Source: an uncultured Draconibacterium sp. (GTDB lineage Bacteria > Bacteroidota > Bacteroidia > Bacteroidales > Prolixibacteraceae). From it: a stretch of 64,000 nt of DNA. The number at the start of each line of letters is the position of its first letter. The stretch's first letter is position 1. Of the stretch, positions 8,002 to 16,551 are shown piece after piece. The notes beneath the pieces are model-generated. The model saw nothing but the letters and a program-made list of their open reading frames with translations, was not told the origin of the DNA and made no database searches. The position numbers and the translations under genes were made by a program. Location of the stretch: positions 682,001 through 746,000 of the forward strand of contig NZ_OY781982.1 of NCBI RefSeq assembly GCF_963677565.1. The letters are read 5' to 3'.

Positions 8002-9618
8002 ATGATTACAGTATCGAATTTAAGAATCCAGTTTGGGAAACGCGTACTATTTCAGGACGTTAACATGAAGTTTATGGCCGGAAACTGTTACGGCGTTATT
8101 GGAGCAAACGGAGCAGGAAAGTCAACATTTTTAAAAGCAATCTCGGGGCAGATAGATGCTACCGCAGGACACATCTCTCTTGAACCGGGTGAGCGCCTTT
8201 CAGTGTTAAGCCAGGATCACTTTGCGTTTGATGAGTTCTCTGTTCTTGATACTGTAATGAAAGGGCACGCCGAGCTTTGGGATTTAATGAAAGAGAAAGA
8301 TGCCCTTTACATGAAACCTGATTTTTCGGAAGCCGACGGTATTAAAGCCGGCGAACTGGAAGAAAAATTTGGCGATATGGGCGGCTGGAATGCCGAAAGT
8401 GATGCGGCTACGCTGTTGAGCAACCTGGGCATTAAAGAGGAATACCACTACACGCTGATGAAAGACATGAGCGGGAACCAAAAGGTTCGTGTTTTGCTGG
8501 CACAGGCTTTATTCGGAAATCCCGATAACCTGCTGCTAGATGAGCCTACCAACGACCTCGACCTGGAAACCGTGGTTTGGCTGGAGAATTACCTCGCCAA
8601 TTACGAAAACACCGTTTTGGTAGTATCGCACGACCGTCACTTCCTCGATGCCATTTCTACCCACACCATCGACATCGATTACAACGACATAAAAATGTTT
8701 GCCGGAAACTACAGTTTCTGGTACGAAAGCAGCCAGCTGGCACTGCGTCAGCAGCAGGCTCAAAACAAAAAGGCCGAAGAGAAGAAGAAAGAATTGCAGG
8801 AGTTTATTTCGCGTTTTAGCGCCAACGTGGCTAAATCGAAACAAACTACCAGTCGTAAAAAAATGCTGGAGAAATTGAATGTGGATGAGATACAACCATC
8901 AACAAGAAAATATCCGGGAATTATTTTTACGCCCGAGCGCGAAGCCGGAGACCGCATTTTAGACGTGGAAAACCTGAGTGCCAGCATCGAAGGAACTACT
9001 CTTTTTAAGGACGTGGAATTCTCGGCACAAAAAGGTGAAAAGATTGTTTTCCTGTCGCGCGACCACCGTGCAATGACCGCTTTTTTCGAGATCATTAACG
9101 GAAAACGCGAAGCCGATTCGGGAACATACCAGTGGGGACAAACAATAACATCAGCGTACCTGCCATTAGACAACTCTGAATTTTTCGATAGCGACATAAC
9201 CCTGTTCGACTGGTTGTGCCAGTTTACCACCGATACCACAGAAATCTACATTCGTGGTTATTTAGGACGGATGTTATTTGCCGGCGACGAGATATACAAA
9301 AAGGTAAATGTACTTTCAGGAGGTGAAAAGATGCGCTGTATGATTGCAAAAATGCAGTTGTTGGATGCCAACGCTCTGATTTTGGATACACCGACCAACC
9401 ACCTCGATCTGGAATCGATTCAGGCCTTTAACAATAACCTCATAAAATATCCGGGCAACGTGTTTATGTCTTCGCACGACCACGAGTTTATTTCGTCGGT
9501 ATGTAACCGCATTATCGAATTAACGCCTAACGGTATTATCGACAAACTAATGCCTTACGACGAATATATTGAAGACGATAAAATTCATGCACTACGCGAA
9601 AAACTTTACGGGAATTAA
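8002..9618 (+). CDS. ABC-F family ATPase, YbiT-like, with degenerate second ATPase domain
   Basis: 538 residues, no membrane segments. ABC-F proteins act on ribosomes in translation, not in transport. Domain 1 is intact: Walker A GANGAGKST (34-42), signature MSGNQKVRV near 155, Walker B LLLDEPTNDLD near 175. A charged linker (about 250-295) follows, as in EttA/YbiT. Domain 2 lacks a Walker A: the position reads FLSRDHRAMTAFFE near 349. Its signature LSGGEKMRC near 438 is intact, but the catalytic glutamate of Walker B is threonine (LILDTPTNHLD near 458). Loss of the second Walker A is, from memory, common in Bacteroidota YbiT homologues. The D-T-P change looks additional. The second site is therefore predicted not to hydrolyse ATP. 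Confidence 0.9.
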   Translation: MITVSNLRIQFGKRVLFQDVNMKFMAGNCYGVIGANGAGKSTFLKAISGQIDATAGHISLEPGERLSVLSQDHFAFDEFSVLDTVMKGHAELWDLMKEKDALYMKPDFSEADGIKAGELEEKFGDMGGWNAESDAATLLSNLGIKEEYHYTLMKDMSGNQKVRVLLAQALFGNPDNLLLDEPTNDLDLETVVWLENYLANYENTVLVVSHDRHFLDAISTHTIDIDYNDIKMFAGNYSFWYESSQLALRQQQAQNKKAEEKKKELQEFISRFSANVAKSKQTTSRKKMLEKLNVDEIQPSTRKYPGIIFTPEREAGDRILDVENLSASIEGTTLFKDVEFSAQKGEKIVFLSRDHRAMTAFFEIINGKREADSGTYQWGQTITSAYLPLDNSEFFDSDITLFDWLCQFTTDTTEIYIRGYLGRMLFAGDEIYKKVNVLSGGEKMRCMIAKMQLLDANALILDTPTNHLDLESIQAFNNNLIKYPGNVFMSSHDHEFISSVCNRIIELTPNGIIDKLMPYDEYIEDDKIHALREKLYGN

Positions 9619-9691
9619 AGATCTTTGCAGCAGAAACTACCTATAAAACTTACCTGGGCTTGTGCAGCATTATTAATCAAAAAATTAGCAC

Positions 9692-9892
9692 ATGAATAAC
9701 CAGCAACGAAACAATATTAAAGTTGGCTTAAACGTAGCCGTTGTAAAAAAAGAACACCAGCGATCGGGTGAATTAACCTGTGGTATCGTTAAGAGAATAT
9801 TGACAAAATCCGCCATCCACCCACACGGAATAAAAGTAATGCTCGAAACCGGAGAAGTAGGGCGCGTTCAGAAAATTTTACAGGAGAGCTAA
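9692..9892 (+). CDS. YwbE family protein (DUF2196)
   Basis: 66 residues, basic and soluble. The sequence RNNIKVGLNVAVVKKEHQRSG followed by GIVKRILTKSAIHPHGIKVMLE matches the small YwbE family found in Firmicutes and Bacteroidota. The pattern of short beta strands suggests an SH3-like or KOW-like fold. Function is unknown. It lies 73 bp after the ABC-F gene on the same strand and could be cotranscribed with it. Confidence 0.82.
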   Translation: MNNQQRNNIKVGLNVAVVKKEHQRSGELTCGIVKRILTKSAIHPHGIKVMLETGEVGRVQKILQES

Positions 9893-10258
9893 GGAACTGA
9901 AGGACTGAGGGATTGAATGTTGCAATGCTTTAATGCATGAATGCGTAAATGCTTTAATGCTTCTTTGTGGTACTTTGTGCCAACTTCGTGCAACTTGGTG
10001 GTTAACGCTTTAAACTTCCCGGCGCTTACGCACCGGGCTGTTGCATTTCGCCCCTTTGGGGCTTTGCTTATTGCTTTTGTCTACTGCCAACTCATTCACT
10101 CAAAGAAGAAAACTGCTGAATTGTTAATCTATCAGTTTGTTATCTGGGAACTGTAACTGAGACTGAAAACGGTAACAGATCTCTCCTCCCCCGAAGTTTC
10201 GGGGCTCGTCGAGATGACAGCGGTTCTCAACTTTTGCCTTTTTACTTTTACCTTTATT
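9893..10258. repeat. Intergenic low-complexity and REP-like segment
   Basis: This 366-bp gap begins with word-like repeats: GAACTGAAGGACTGAGGGA, then variants of AATGCTTTAATGC (9922-9962), then CTTTGTGGTACTTTGTGCC and AACTTCGTGCAACTTGGTG. Two hairpins follow: CCCGG/CCGGG at 10018-10037 and GCCCC-ttt-GGGGC at 10050-10062. CCCCGAAGTTTCGGGG lies at 10189-10204, a copy of the core in the element at 5079-5092. A 71-codon open frame across 9941-10156 is built from these repeats and is not credible as a gene. Confidence 0.6.
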
Positions 10259-12049
10259 TTACTCTACCTCACGACTGCCATAAAAGCGGTCGAGAATAGA
10301 GCCGTCGTTCGCTTCTTTCGAGAGCGACTCGATGGTGTTTTTAGGCACATTATAAACGTCGAGAACAATTAGTCCATCGAGACAGTTATTAAACTTCGGG
10401 TCTACATTAAATCCAATAATTTCAGCGTTGAGTCTAATGTATTTCTTCAGCAACACCGGAAGTCCTGAGTTCTGTTCATCTAAATCACCGATTGTTTTAT
10501 CGAGCCTATTAATGTCTTGCTCCGTATTCTCCATCAGCAGGTTCAAATCCACATTGTCGCTTTTAAATTTATAGCTGTTGCGTGGTTTTATATGCTGTGC
10601 CATTCGCCAGTTCAAATGGTTCTTCATTATAAATTTAATGATCAGGTCTTTCGACACCTTCGAATAATTATTACTGATACTCACCGGCCCAATCAGGTAA
10701 CGATATTCCGGATTTTTCAACAGAAAATACAAAATCCCTTTCCACAACAAAAACAACGGCATCGGTTTGCGCTGGTATTCTTTTATCACAAACGAACGGC
10801 CCAACTCAATACTTTCCTTTAAAACCGGTTTAAAACTTTCCGAAATTCGAAACAACGAGTGCAGGTAAAATCCGCGTCGGCCCAATTGTTCCATAATATC
10901 TTTGCCTTTCCCCAGGCGATACGCCCCAACAATCCGATGCTCATCTTCATCCCAAATAAACATCTGGTTGTAGTACAAATCATACTCATCGATATCAATA
11001 CTGCGGTTAGTGCCCTCGCCTACTTCGCGGAAAGTGATCTCGCGCAAACGTCCTATCTCATTCAAAATATTCGGAATCATTGCCGACGGTGCACAATACG
11101 CCGTATAATTTTTCAGGGTGAACAATGTGTGCTTTGATTTTATCAGCTGAATTTCTTTCTGAATTTTCTCCAACGGAACCGGATCGATAATTTCATCGGG
11201 TTTTACATTGGGTTTCAACGCATAATTAAAAAAGCGCCGCACTTCAATGTCCGATTCCATACTGTAGGTTTTTGCACGCAGAAAACGTCCCAGCTGATAC
11301 ACGTCATTGTATGTATCCTGCTCGTCAACTTTTATCGGGCTTCCGATTCTCAGCTTTATCCTCTTATGCTTTTTCCGCAAAATCTCCGACGGCAAACGCG
11401 CACTTTTTAACGATGGATTGATTTTAGCCACCAAATGCAACAAACGACTGTTAGTGCCTTGAAACAACACAGGAACAACAGGTACGCGAGCCATTTTTAT
11501 AAAATTCACCGCAGGAAACTGCCAGACTTTATCGGTAACACTACCATAAGCATCCTTGGTATGTACATCGATTGCAGGAAAAAGACAAAGCACTCCCCCC
11601 GCATTCAAATGGATTACGGCTTCTTTAAATCCATAATAAATTCCCTGCTCCGAATCGTCAAACGGATCGTCTTCCATAAAATACTCCGAAACAGCATCTA
11701 TTTTTTTCAGCAAATAATTGGCCAGCACTTTTACGTCATTGCGAACCAGCGACAGGTATTTTATCAGCAACAACCCGTCGAAACCACCAAGCGGATGGTT
11801 GGCAACAATAATCAGCGGCCCTTCTTTTGGTATTTTTTTTAGCTGCTCTTCATCAAATTCGATATCGAACTCCAGCATTTTAATCAGCTCATCGATAAAC
11901 GCTACACCCTGTTTATCTACAATCTGATTGTAAACTTTATCCAGCTTTTTAAATCGAAGAATAAACATGAGAAACTTGGCGAAATAATCGCCGTTGGCGT
12001 GTGTCGGGTGTTGGTCTTTGAACAAATCCTTTGGATCAGGTAATTCCAT
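10259..12049 (-). CDS. OlsF-like bifunctional acyltransferase (amino-lipid synthesis)
   Basis: 596 residues in two enzyme domains. The N-terminal half is a PlsC-type O-acyltransferase with NHPLGGFDG at 84-92 (an HX5D variant of the HX4D motif). The C-terminal half (about 310-490) is a GNAT/OlsB-type N-acyltransferase, with segments such as RLREITFREVGEG and RIVGAYRLGKG. This order matches OlsF, which was shown in Serratia to make ornithine lipid with one polypeptide. In Bacteroidota related enzymes make ornithine or glycine lipids (GlsA/GlsB are separate in Bacteroides). The amino acid acylated here cannot be told from sequence. The last ~110 residues are unassigned. A -7 box lies 31 bases upstream of the start. 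Confidence 0.82.
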   Translation of the reverse strand: MELPDPKDLFKDQHPTHANGDYFAKFLMFILRFKKLDKVYNQIVDKQGVAFIDELIKMLEFDIEFDEEQLKKIPKEGPLIIVANHPLGGFDGLLLIKYLSLVRNDVKVLANYLLKKIDAVSEYFMEDDPFDDSEQGIYYGFKEAVIHLNAGGVLCLFPAIDVHTKDAYGSVTDKVWQFPAVNFIKMARVPVVPVLFQGTNSRLLHLVAKINPSLKSARLPSEILRKKHKRIKLRIGSPIKVDEQDTYNDVYQLGRFLRAKTYSMESDIEVRRFFNYALKPNVKPDEIIDPVPLEKIQKEIQLIKSKHTLFTLKNYTAYCAPSAMIPNILNEIGRLREITFREVGEGTNRSIDIDEYDLYYNQMFIWDEDEHRIVGAYRLGKGKDIMEQLGRRGFYLHSLFRISESFKPVLKESIELGRSFVIKEYQRKPMPLFLLWKGILYFLLKNPEYRYLIGPVSISNNYSKVSKDLIIKFIMKNHLNWRMAQHIKPRNSYKFKSDNVDLNLLMENTEQDINRLDKTIGDLDEQNSGLPVLLKKYIRLNAEIIGFNVDPKFNNCLDGLIVLDVYNVPKNTIESLSKEANDGSILDRFYGSREVE

Positions 12050-12079
12050 TTATTACGGTTAAGTTCGAATACTCTAATA

Positions 12080-12087
12080 CAAAAATA
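12080..12087 (-). promoter_or_regulatory. -7 element for the OlsF-like gene
   Basis: On the minus strand this reads TATTTTTG, an exact TAnnTTTG match, 31 bases from the ATG at 12049. Confidence 0.45.
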
Positions 12088-12201
12088 AAAGGTTTTTTGA
12101 ATTAACATCGTTACCTTAATAATACTAAGTAATTATTTTAGAGTTGCGCTTTCGAGCTAAAACAAACGATTTTTCAATTGAGAAATATTTTTTAATCATA
12201 T

Positions 12202-12230
12202 TTGAACTTTCTTTGTTATAAGGGTATAAT
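12202..12230 (+). promoter_or_regulatory. Possible promoter of ygiQ, E. coli sigma70-like
   Basis: TTGAAC (12202-12207), a 17-bp spacer and TATAAT (12225-12230) lie 8 bases before the ygiQ ATG. The layout fits E. coli sigma70 better than the Bacteroidota consensus, and in an AT-rich gap it may be chance. TTTG just before AAC could also serve as a Bacteroidota -33 box. Confidence 0.3.
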
Positions 12231-12238
12231 TTTATTTA

Positions 12239-14098
12239 ATGACAGAAAACAAACTACATATTACAGACTGGCTCCCCACATCGAAGAAAGAAGTGAAACA
12301 AATGGGCTGGGAGGAGCTGGATGTTATTTTATTTACCGGCGATGCTTACATCGACCATCCATCGTTTGGCGCAGCCGTTATTGGCCGCGTGCTTGAAGCC
12401 GAAGGTTTGCGCGTAGCAATTGTTCCGCAACCCAACTGGACTGATGATTTACGCGACTTTAAAAAGCTCGGGAAACCCAACTTGTTTTTTGCTGTAACGG
12501 CAGGAAACATGGACTCGATGGTGAATCATTACACTGCCGGAAAACGCAAACGATCTGATGATGCATACACGCCCGGCGGCCAAATTGGGAAACGTCCGGA
12601 TTACGCCACTATCACTTACTCGAAAATACTGAAAGAATTATATCCTGATGTGCCGCTGGTACTCGGAGGAATTGAAGCGTCGTTACGCCGGTTAACACAT
12701 TACGATTATTGGTCGGACCGATTAATGCCATCGATTTTGGCGGATACGCAAGCCGACCTGCTGTTTTACGGAATGGGCGAAAAATCGATTGTAGATTTTG
12801 CCCGACTGGTAAAACGGGGTATTCCAATCGAAAGTTTGACAACCATTCCCCAAACCGTTTTTATGGTTGGTGCTGATAAAACCTATCCCACCAAAAAGAA
12901 CTGGGATGAATTGGAACTGGCATCGCATGATACCTGTTTACAGGAAAAGAAAGAGTTTGCCCGCAATTTCATGCACATCGAGGAGGAATCGAATAAGATG
13001 GAGGCCAAAAAACTTGTGCAGCGAATTGGCGATAGAAAAGTAGTGGTGAATCCGCCGTGGCCAACTTTTAAAGAAAAAGAGATCGACCGCATTTACGATT
13101 TGCCATACACACGTTTGCCACACCCGCGCTACAATAATAAAGGTGCCATTCCGGCTTACGATATGATCCGGCATTCCATAAACATCCACCGCGGGTGTTT
13201 TGGCGGTTGTACTTTTTGCACTATTTCGGCACACCAGGGAAAATTTATTGCCAGCCGTTCCGAGAAATCGGTACTTAAAGAGGTGGAGAAAGTAACCGAA
13301 ATGCCCGACTTTAAAGGTTATATTTCCGATTTGGGAGGCCCGTCGGCCAACATGTATAAAATGAAAGGTATTCATGAGGAGATTTGCAAAAAATGTAAAC
13401 GCCCATCGTGTATCTTCCCGTCGGTTTGTAAAAACCTCGACATTAACCACAAACCAATGCTCGATTTGTACGAAAAAGTACGACATAACCCGAAAGTGAA
13501 AAAAGCCTTTATTGGCAGTGGCATTCGTTACGACATGATTTTGGAAAACACGAACGACAAAGAGGTAAACCAAAATAACCGAAAATACCTGCGCGAAGTA
13601 ATTAAACACCACGTTTCGGGAAGGCTGAAAGTGGCTCCGGAACACTCGTCGGACGATGTGCTGAAATTTATGCGCAAACCGTCTTTTAAATTGTTTGAGG
13701 AGCTGAACCAGGAATTCATTAAAATAAATAAAGAGGAAAAGCTGAATCAGCAACTTATTCCTTATTTTATTTCAAGTCACCCGGGCAGTAAGTCGGAAGA
13801 CATGGCGAACCTGGCGATTCAAACAAAAGACATGAATTTCAGATTGGAGCAGGTGCAGGATTTTACACCCACACCAATGACACTGGCAACCGTGGTTTAT
13901 TATTCGGGCTATCATCCTTACACGATGGAGCAAATTTACACCGCCCGAAATAAAAACGCTAAAGAACAACAACGCCAGTTCTTTTTCTGGTATAAAAAAG
14001 AATTTCGGAATAAAATTATACGCGACCTAAAAGCAAAAGGCCGCGAAGACCTTGTAAAAAGGCTATTCAATAAAAATCAAAATACTGACGCGAAATGA
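12239..14098 (+). CDS. ygiQ: YgiQ family radical SAM protein
   Basis: 619 residues. The radical-SAM cluster motif CFGGCTFC is near residues 320-327, with a B12-binding-like or UPF0313 N-terminal half containing GGQIGKRPDYATITYSKIL and LGGIEASLRRLTHYDYW. It should cleave SAM reductively using a [4Fe-4S] cluster. The target is not established for the family. A second set of cysteines, CKKCKRPSCIFPSVC near 383-397, may bind another metal or cluster. The length agrees with the family. Its stop overlaps the start of the DUF4197 gene by 4 bases (ATGA), so the two are translationally coupled. Confidence 0.92.
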   Translation: MTENKLHITDWLPTSKKEVKQMGWEELDVILFTGDAYIDHPSFGAAVIGRVLEAEGLRVAIVPQPNWTDDLRDFKKLGKPNLFFAVTAGNMDSMVNHYTAGKRKRSDDAYTPGGQIGKRPDYATITYSKILKELYPDVPLVLGGIEASLRRLTHYDYWSDRLMPSILADTQADLLFYGMGEKSIVDFARLVKRGIPIESLTTIPQTVFMVGADKTYPTKKNWDELELASHDTCLQEKKEFARNFMHIEEESNKMEAKKLVQRIGDRKVVVNPPWPTFKEKEIDRIYDLPYTRLPHPRYNNKGAIPAYDMIRHSINIHRGCFGGCTFCTISAHQGKFIASRSEKSVLKEVEKVTEMPDFKGYISDLGGPSANMYKMKGIHEEICKKCKRPSCIFPSVCKNLDINHKPMLDLYEKVRHNPKVKKAFIGSGIRYDMILENTNDKEVNQNNRKYLREVIKHHVSGRLKVAPEHSSDDVLKFMRKPSFKLFEELNQEFIKINKEEKLNQQLIPYFISSHPGSKSEDMANLAIQTKDMNFRLEQVQDFTPTPMTLATVVYYSGYHPYTMEQIYTARNKNAKEQQRQFFFWYKKEFRNKIIRDLKAKGREDLVKRLFNKNQNTDAK

Positions 14099-14850
14099 AA
14101 ATTTTTAGAATGTTAACGCTGGCACTCGCGATTTTTCTATCGGGATGTGCAGAAGTAATGCAAATTGCCCAACAAACGCTTGATGGAGACACTCCATTAA
14201 CCCAATCGGAAATTATTGCAGGATTAAAAGAAGCACTAATTACCGGCACCAATAATTCGGTAAGTATTTTAGGTGCACAAGACGGTTATTATAAGGATGA
14301 GCTGGTAAAAATATTATTACCGCCGGAAGCTGATATTATTGTGGATAACATAGGTAAAGTTCCGGGTGGTCAAAAACTGCTGGACGATGTACTGCTTCAT
14401 ATTAACCGTGCTGCTGAAGACGCTGCAAAGGAAGCTGCTCCAATTTTTGTGAATAGCATTAAAAGCATGACATTCAGCGATGCAGTGGGAATTTTAAAAG
14501 GCAGCGACAATGCAGCAACCTCCTACTTGCACAAAACAACCTACGATCAGCTTTTCGAGCTTTACCAACCAAAAATCAAAACTTCGGTTGAAAAAGAATT
14601 AGTTGGTGGCGTTTCAACCAAAGAAAGCTGGGATACTCTGGTTGGGAAATGGAACCAGGTTGCCGGCTCATTTATTGGACAAACAGCAGGGTTGGAAGAA
14701 ATTGATACACAACTGGAAGACTACCTCACGGCAAAAGCTCTTGATGGTGTATTTATAAAAATTGCGGCGGAAGAGAAATTAATCAGAGAAGATCCGGCTG
14801 CCCGTGTAACCAGTTTGCTTAAAAAAGTATTTGGCTCGGTTGATAGCTAA
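14095..14850 (+). CDS. DUF4197 lipoprotein
   Basis: 251 residues. The N-terminus MKIFRMLTLALAIFLSGC ends in a lipobox, so it is probably a lipoprotein. The mature part is mainly helical and matches DUF4197 (for example QTLDGDTPLTQSEIIAGLKEAL without its last residues, and a conserved YQPKIKTSVEKELVGG segment near 150-170). Function is unknown. It overlaps ygiQ by 4 bases. A 140-bp gap with no clear terminator follows. Confidence 0.8.
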   Translation: MKIFRMLTLALAIFLSGCAEVMQIAQQTLDGDTPLTQSEIIAGLKEALITGTNNSVSILGAQDGYYKDELVKILLPPEADIIVDNIGKVPGGQKLLDDVLLHINRAAEDAAKEAAPIFVNSIKSMTFSDAVGILKGSDNAATSYLHKTTYDQLFELYQPKIKTSVEKELVGGVSTKESWDTLVGKWNQVAGSFIGQTAGLEEIDTQLEDYLTAKALDGVFIKIAAEEKLIREDPAARVTSLLKKVFGSVDS

Positions 14851-14990
14851 ACTACCCGCCATAATTTTTAGCTTGTAAAACATATTTGATTGAATTATTG
14901 CACAATATTTCATAATTTCATTATACCCTAATCGGCAATAGAGAGCTGAGTTCGTAAGGGAATTATACTAACCTGTTAAATTTAAGTGCC

Positions 14991-15413
14991 ATGAGATTAG
15001 AATTCAAAAAAATTGAAGAGGCCAATGACTTGGTTAACCAATTGATTGAACATCATCCGCAAGCCATTTTTCTGACCGATCACGATTTTAAAGTAAAGTA
15101 CTTTAACCACTCGTTCCAAAAATTATCGAAAAGCACCAAGGGCGACATTCTTGGTCATGAGTTTTGTGAAATTATGGGGTGCACCCAACGCGAAAAAATT
15201 ACAGCTAAAGATGGCGGCTTTTGTAAGCGCTGCCAATTGCGTGATCTGTTGTCAGGATCAAACCTTTCGGAGTTGGTACTTATTCGCGATTTTATAATAA
15301 ACAACAAGGTAAAAACCAAACATTTGCATATTGATACACACCGTTTGGTAATGGACGGAACAAAATACAGGTTAGTAGTTATTGACGATCGAACAGGACA
15401 TACCATAAAATAA
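14991..15413 (+). CDS. Stand-alone PAS-domain protein with four cysteines
   Basis: 140 residues, no signal peptide or membrane segment. A PAS fold is suggested by HHPQAIFLTDHDFKVKYFN near 21-39 and a GHEFCEIMGC stretch where PAS helix F would sit. Cysteines are at 59, 64, 78 and 81, the last two in FCKRCQLRDLL. Similar cysteine-bearing PAS domains occur in sensor kinases, where they may hold metal or an Fe-S cluster. No output domain is attached, so it may partner with a separate kinase or regulator. The gene is followed by a strong hairpin terminator. PAS assignment is moderately sure; ligand is inferred. Confidence 0.65.
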   Translation: MRLEFKKIEEANDLVNQLIEHHPQAIFLTDHDFKVKYFNHSFQKLSKSTKGDILGHEFCEIMGCTQREKITAKDGGFCKRCQLRDLLSGSNLSELVLIRDFIINNKVKTKHLHIDTHRLVMDGTKYRLVVIDDRTGHTIK

Positions 15414-15420
15414 TATTTCA

Positions 15421-15448
15421 AGCCCCGGGGGATTAACCCGGGGTTTTA
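15421..15448. terminator. Terminator between the PAS gene and the convergent radical-SAM gene
   Basis: The stem CCCCGGG (15423-15429) / CCCGGGG (15437-15443) has a 7-base loop and is followed by TTTTATTTTT on the plus strand. It lies between convergent stops and may serve both. Confidence 0.8.
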
Positions 15449-16393
15449 TTTTTCAAATAGTCTCCCCTGCCACGTATCACGCTCTTTCAAGCGTTTTTCC
15501 ACTTTGGCTACAAACTCAAAATTCTTTAACCCCCACTTTGGGGCGATCAACATTTCGGGTGGCGCTTGGCTGATAAACCGCTCCACAATTATTTCAGGAT
15601 TTAAAAGCTCGAGGTAATCGATAACCAAATCGATGTATTCGTCGGCAGTGTAAAGCTTAAAATTTTCAGGATGTTGCTGAAACTGTTTTTCCAGCAGCGT
15701 TTTTTTGTGAATTTGCAGCTGATGTAACTTTAAGTTTTTTACCGGCAGTTTCGATATCGTTTTTGCCTGATCAAGTAGTTCTTCACGTGTTTCGCCCGGC
15801 AAACCCAGAATCATGTGCGCGCAATTGTTGATGCCACGTTTCGCGGTTTCCGCAATTGCCCATTCAGCTTCAGCAAACGAGTGCCCGCGGTTAATACTTC
15901 CCAGCGTTCGGTCGAGATGTGACTCCACTCCCAACTCAACCATTACATACACCTTTTTGCTGAGTCCGGCCAGGTAATCCAGCAATTCAGGATAAATACA
16001 ATCAGGGCGCGTTGAGATAACCAGCCCAACCACTTTTGGGTGTTCCAGCGCTTCTTCGTACAAACGCTTCAAATCCCCGATCGGCGCATAGGTATTTGTA
16101 TAGGCCTGAAAATATGCCAGAAACCGCATCGATTTGTATTTCCTGGCAAAAAAAGCAATGCCTTTTTCTACCTGGCTGGTCACGCTGTTTTCCAGATTGC
16201 AGTATGTGGGTTTAAACGTTTTATTGTTGCAATAAGTACATCCGCCCACACTTTTTGTACCGTCGCGGTTGGGGCAGGTAAACCCGGCATCAATCGATAC
16301 CTTTTGCACCCGTTCAGAAAAAAGCGTTCTGAAATAAGTTGGAAAATCATTGTATCGCCTGTCGTGTCCCCAGCTGTAAGTATCCTTTTGCAT
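15446..16393 (-). CDS. Radical SAM protein, TIGR01212/YhcC family
   Basis: 315 residues from the ATG at 16393. The cysteines C40, C52 and C55 in TCPNRDGTKSVGGCTYC form the radical-SAM motif of the TIGR01212 (YhcC) family, whose substrate is unknown. SAM-binding segments such as ISTRPDCIYPELLDYL and MILGLPGETREELL follow. An open frame extends upstream to 16492, but a -7 box at 16413-16420 lies inside that extension. Family members also begin close to the WGHDRRYN segment, so I chose 16393, which has a purine-rich RBS (AGAAAAAGAGG). Confidence 0.88.
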   Translation of the reverse strand: MQKDTYSWGHDRRYNDFPTYFRTLFSERVQKVSIDAGFTCPNRDGTKSVGGCTYCNNKTFKPTYCNLENSVTSQVEKGIAFFARKYKSMRFLAYFQAYTNTYAPIGDLKRLYEEALEHPKVVGLVISTRPDCIYPELLDYLAGLSKKVYVMVELGVESHLDRTLGSINRGHSFAEAEWAIAETAKRGINNCAHMILGLPGETREELLDQAKTISKLPVKNLKLHQLQIHKKTLLEKQFQQHPENFKLYTADEYIDLVIDYLELLNPEIIVERFISQAPPEMLIAPKWGLKNFEFVAKVEKRLKERDTWQGRLFEK

Positions 16394-16412
16394 CCTCTTT
16401 TTCTTGAGATTG

Positions 16413-16420
16413 CAAAAGTA
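16413..16420 (-). promoter_or_regulatory. -7 element deciding the start of the YhcC-family gene
   Basis: On the minus strand TACTTTTG matches the consensus exactly, 20 bases upstream of the ATG at 16393. Transcription from here could not include the longer open frame that begins at 16492. Confidence 0.5.
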
Positions 16421-16551
16421 CGTAAAATTGTGAATCCGAATTTTCTGCATAAAACTTATCAACAACTCTTGAAAACTTTCCGCGAATATCAACGGTTTTG
16501 CTTTTTAAATACAGCTTCAAAAAGCTATTTTTAAGGAAAAATCAGGCAGAT

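Noticed and set aside
9941..10156. 71-codon open frame
   Set aside because: It runs through low-complexity repeats and REP-like hairpins and resembles no protein.
12938..13753. 271-codon minus-strand open frame within ygiQ
   Set aside because: Long antisense shadow of ygiQ; its product is rich in F, H and V without domain motifs.
16394..16492. 33-codon N-terminal extension of the YhcC-family gene
   Set aside because: It contains the gene's likely -7 box and does not match family N-termini.
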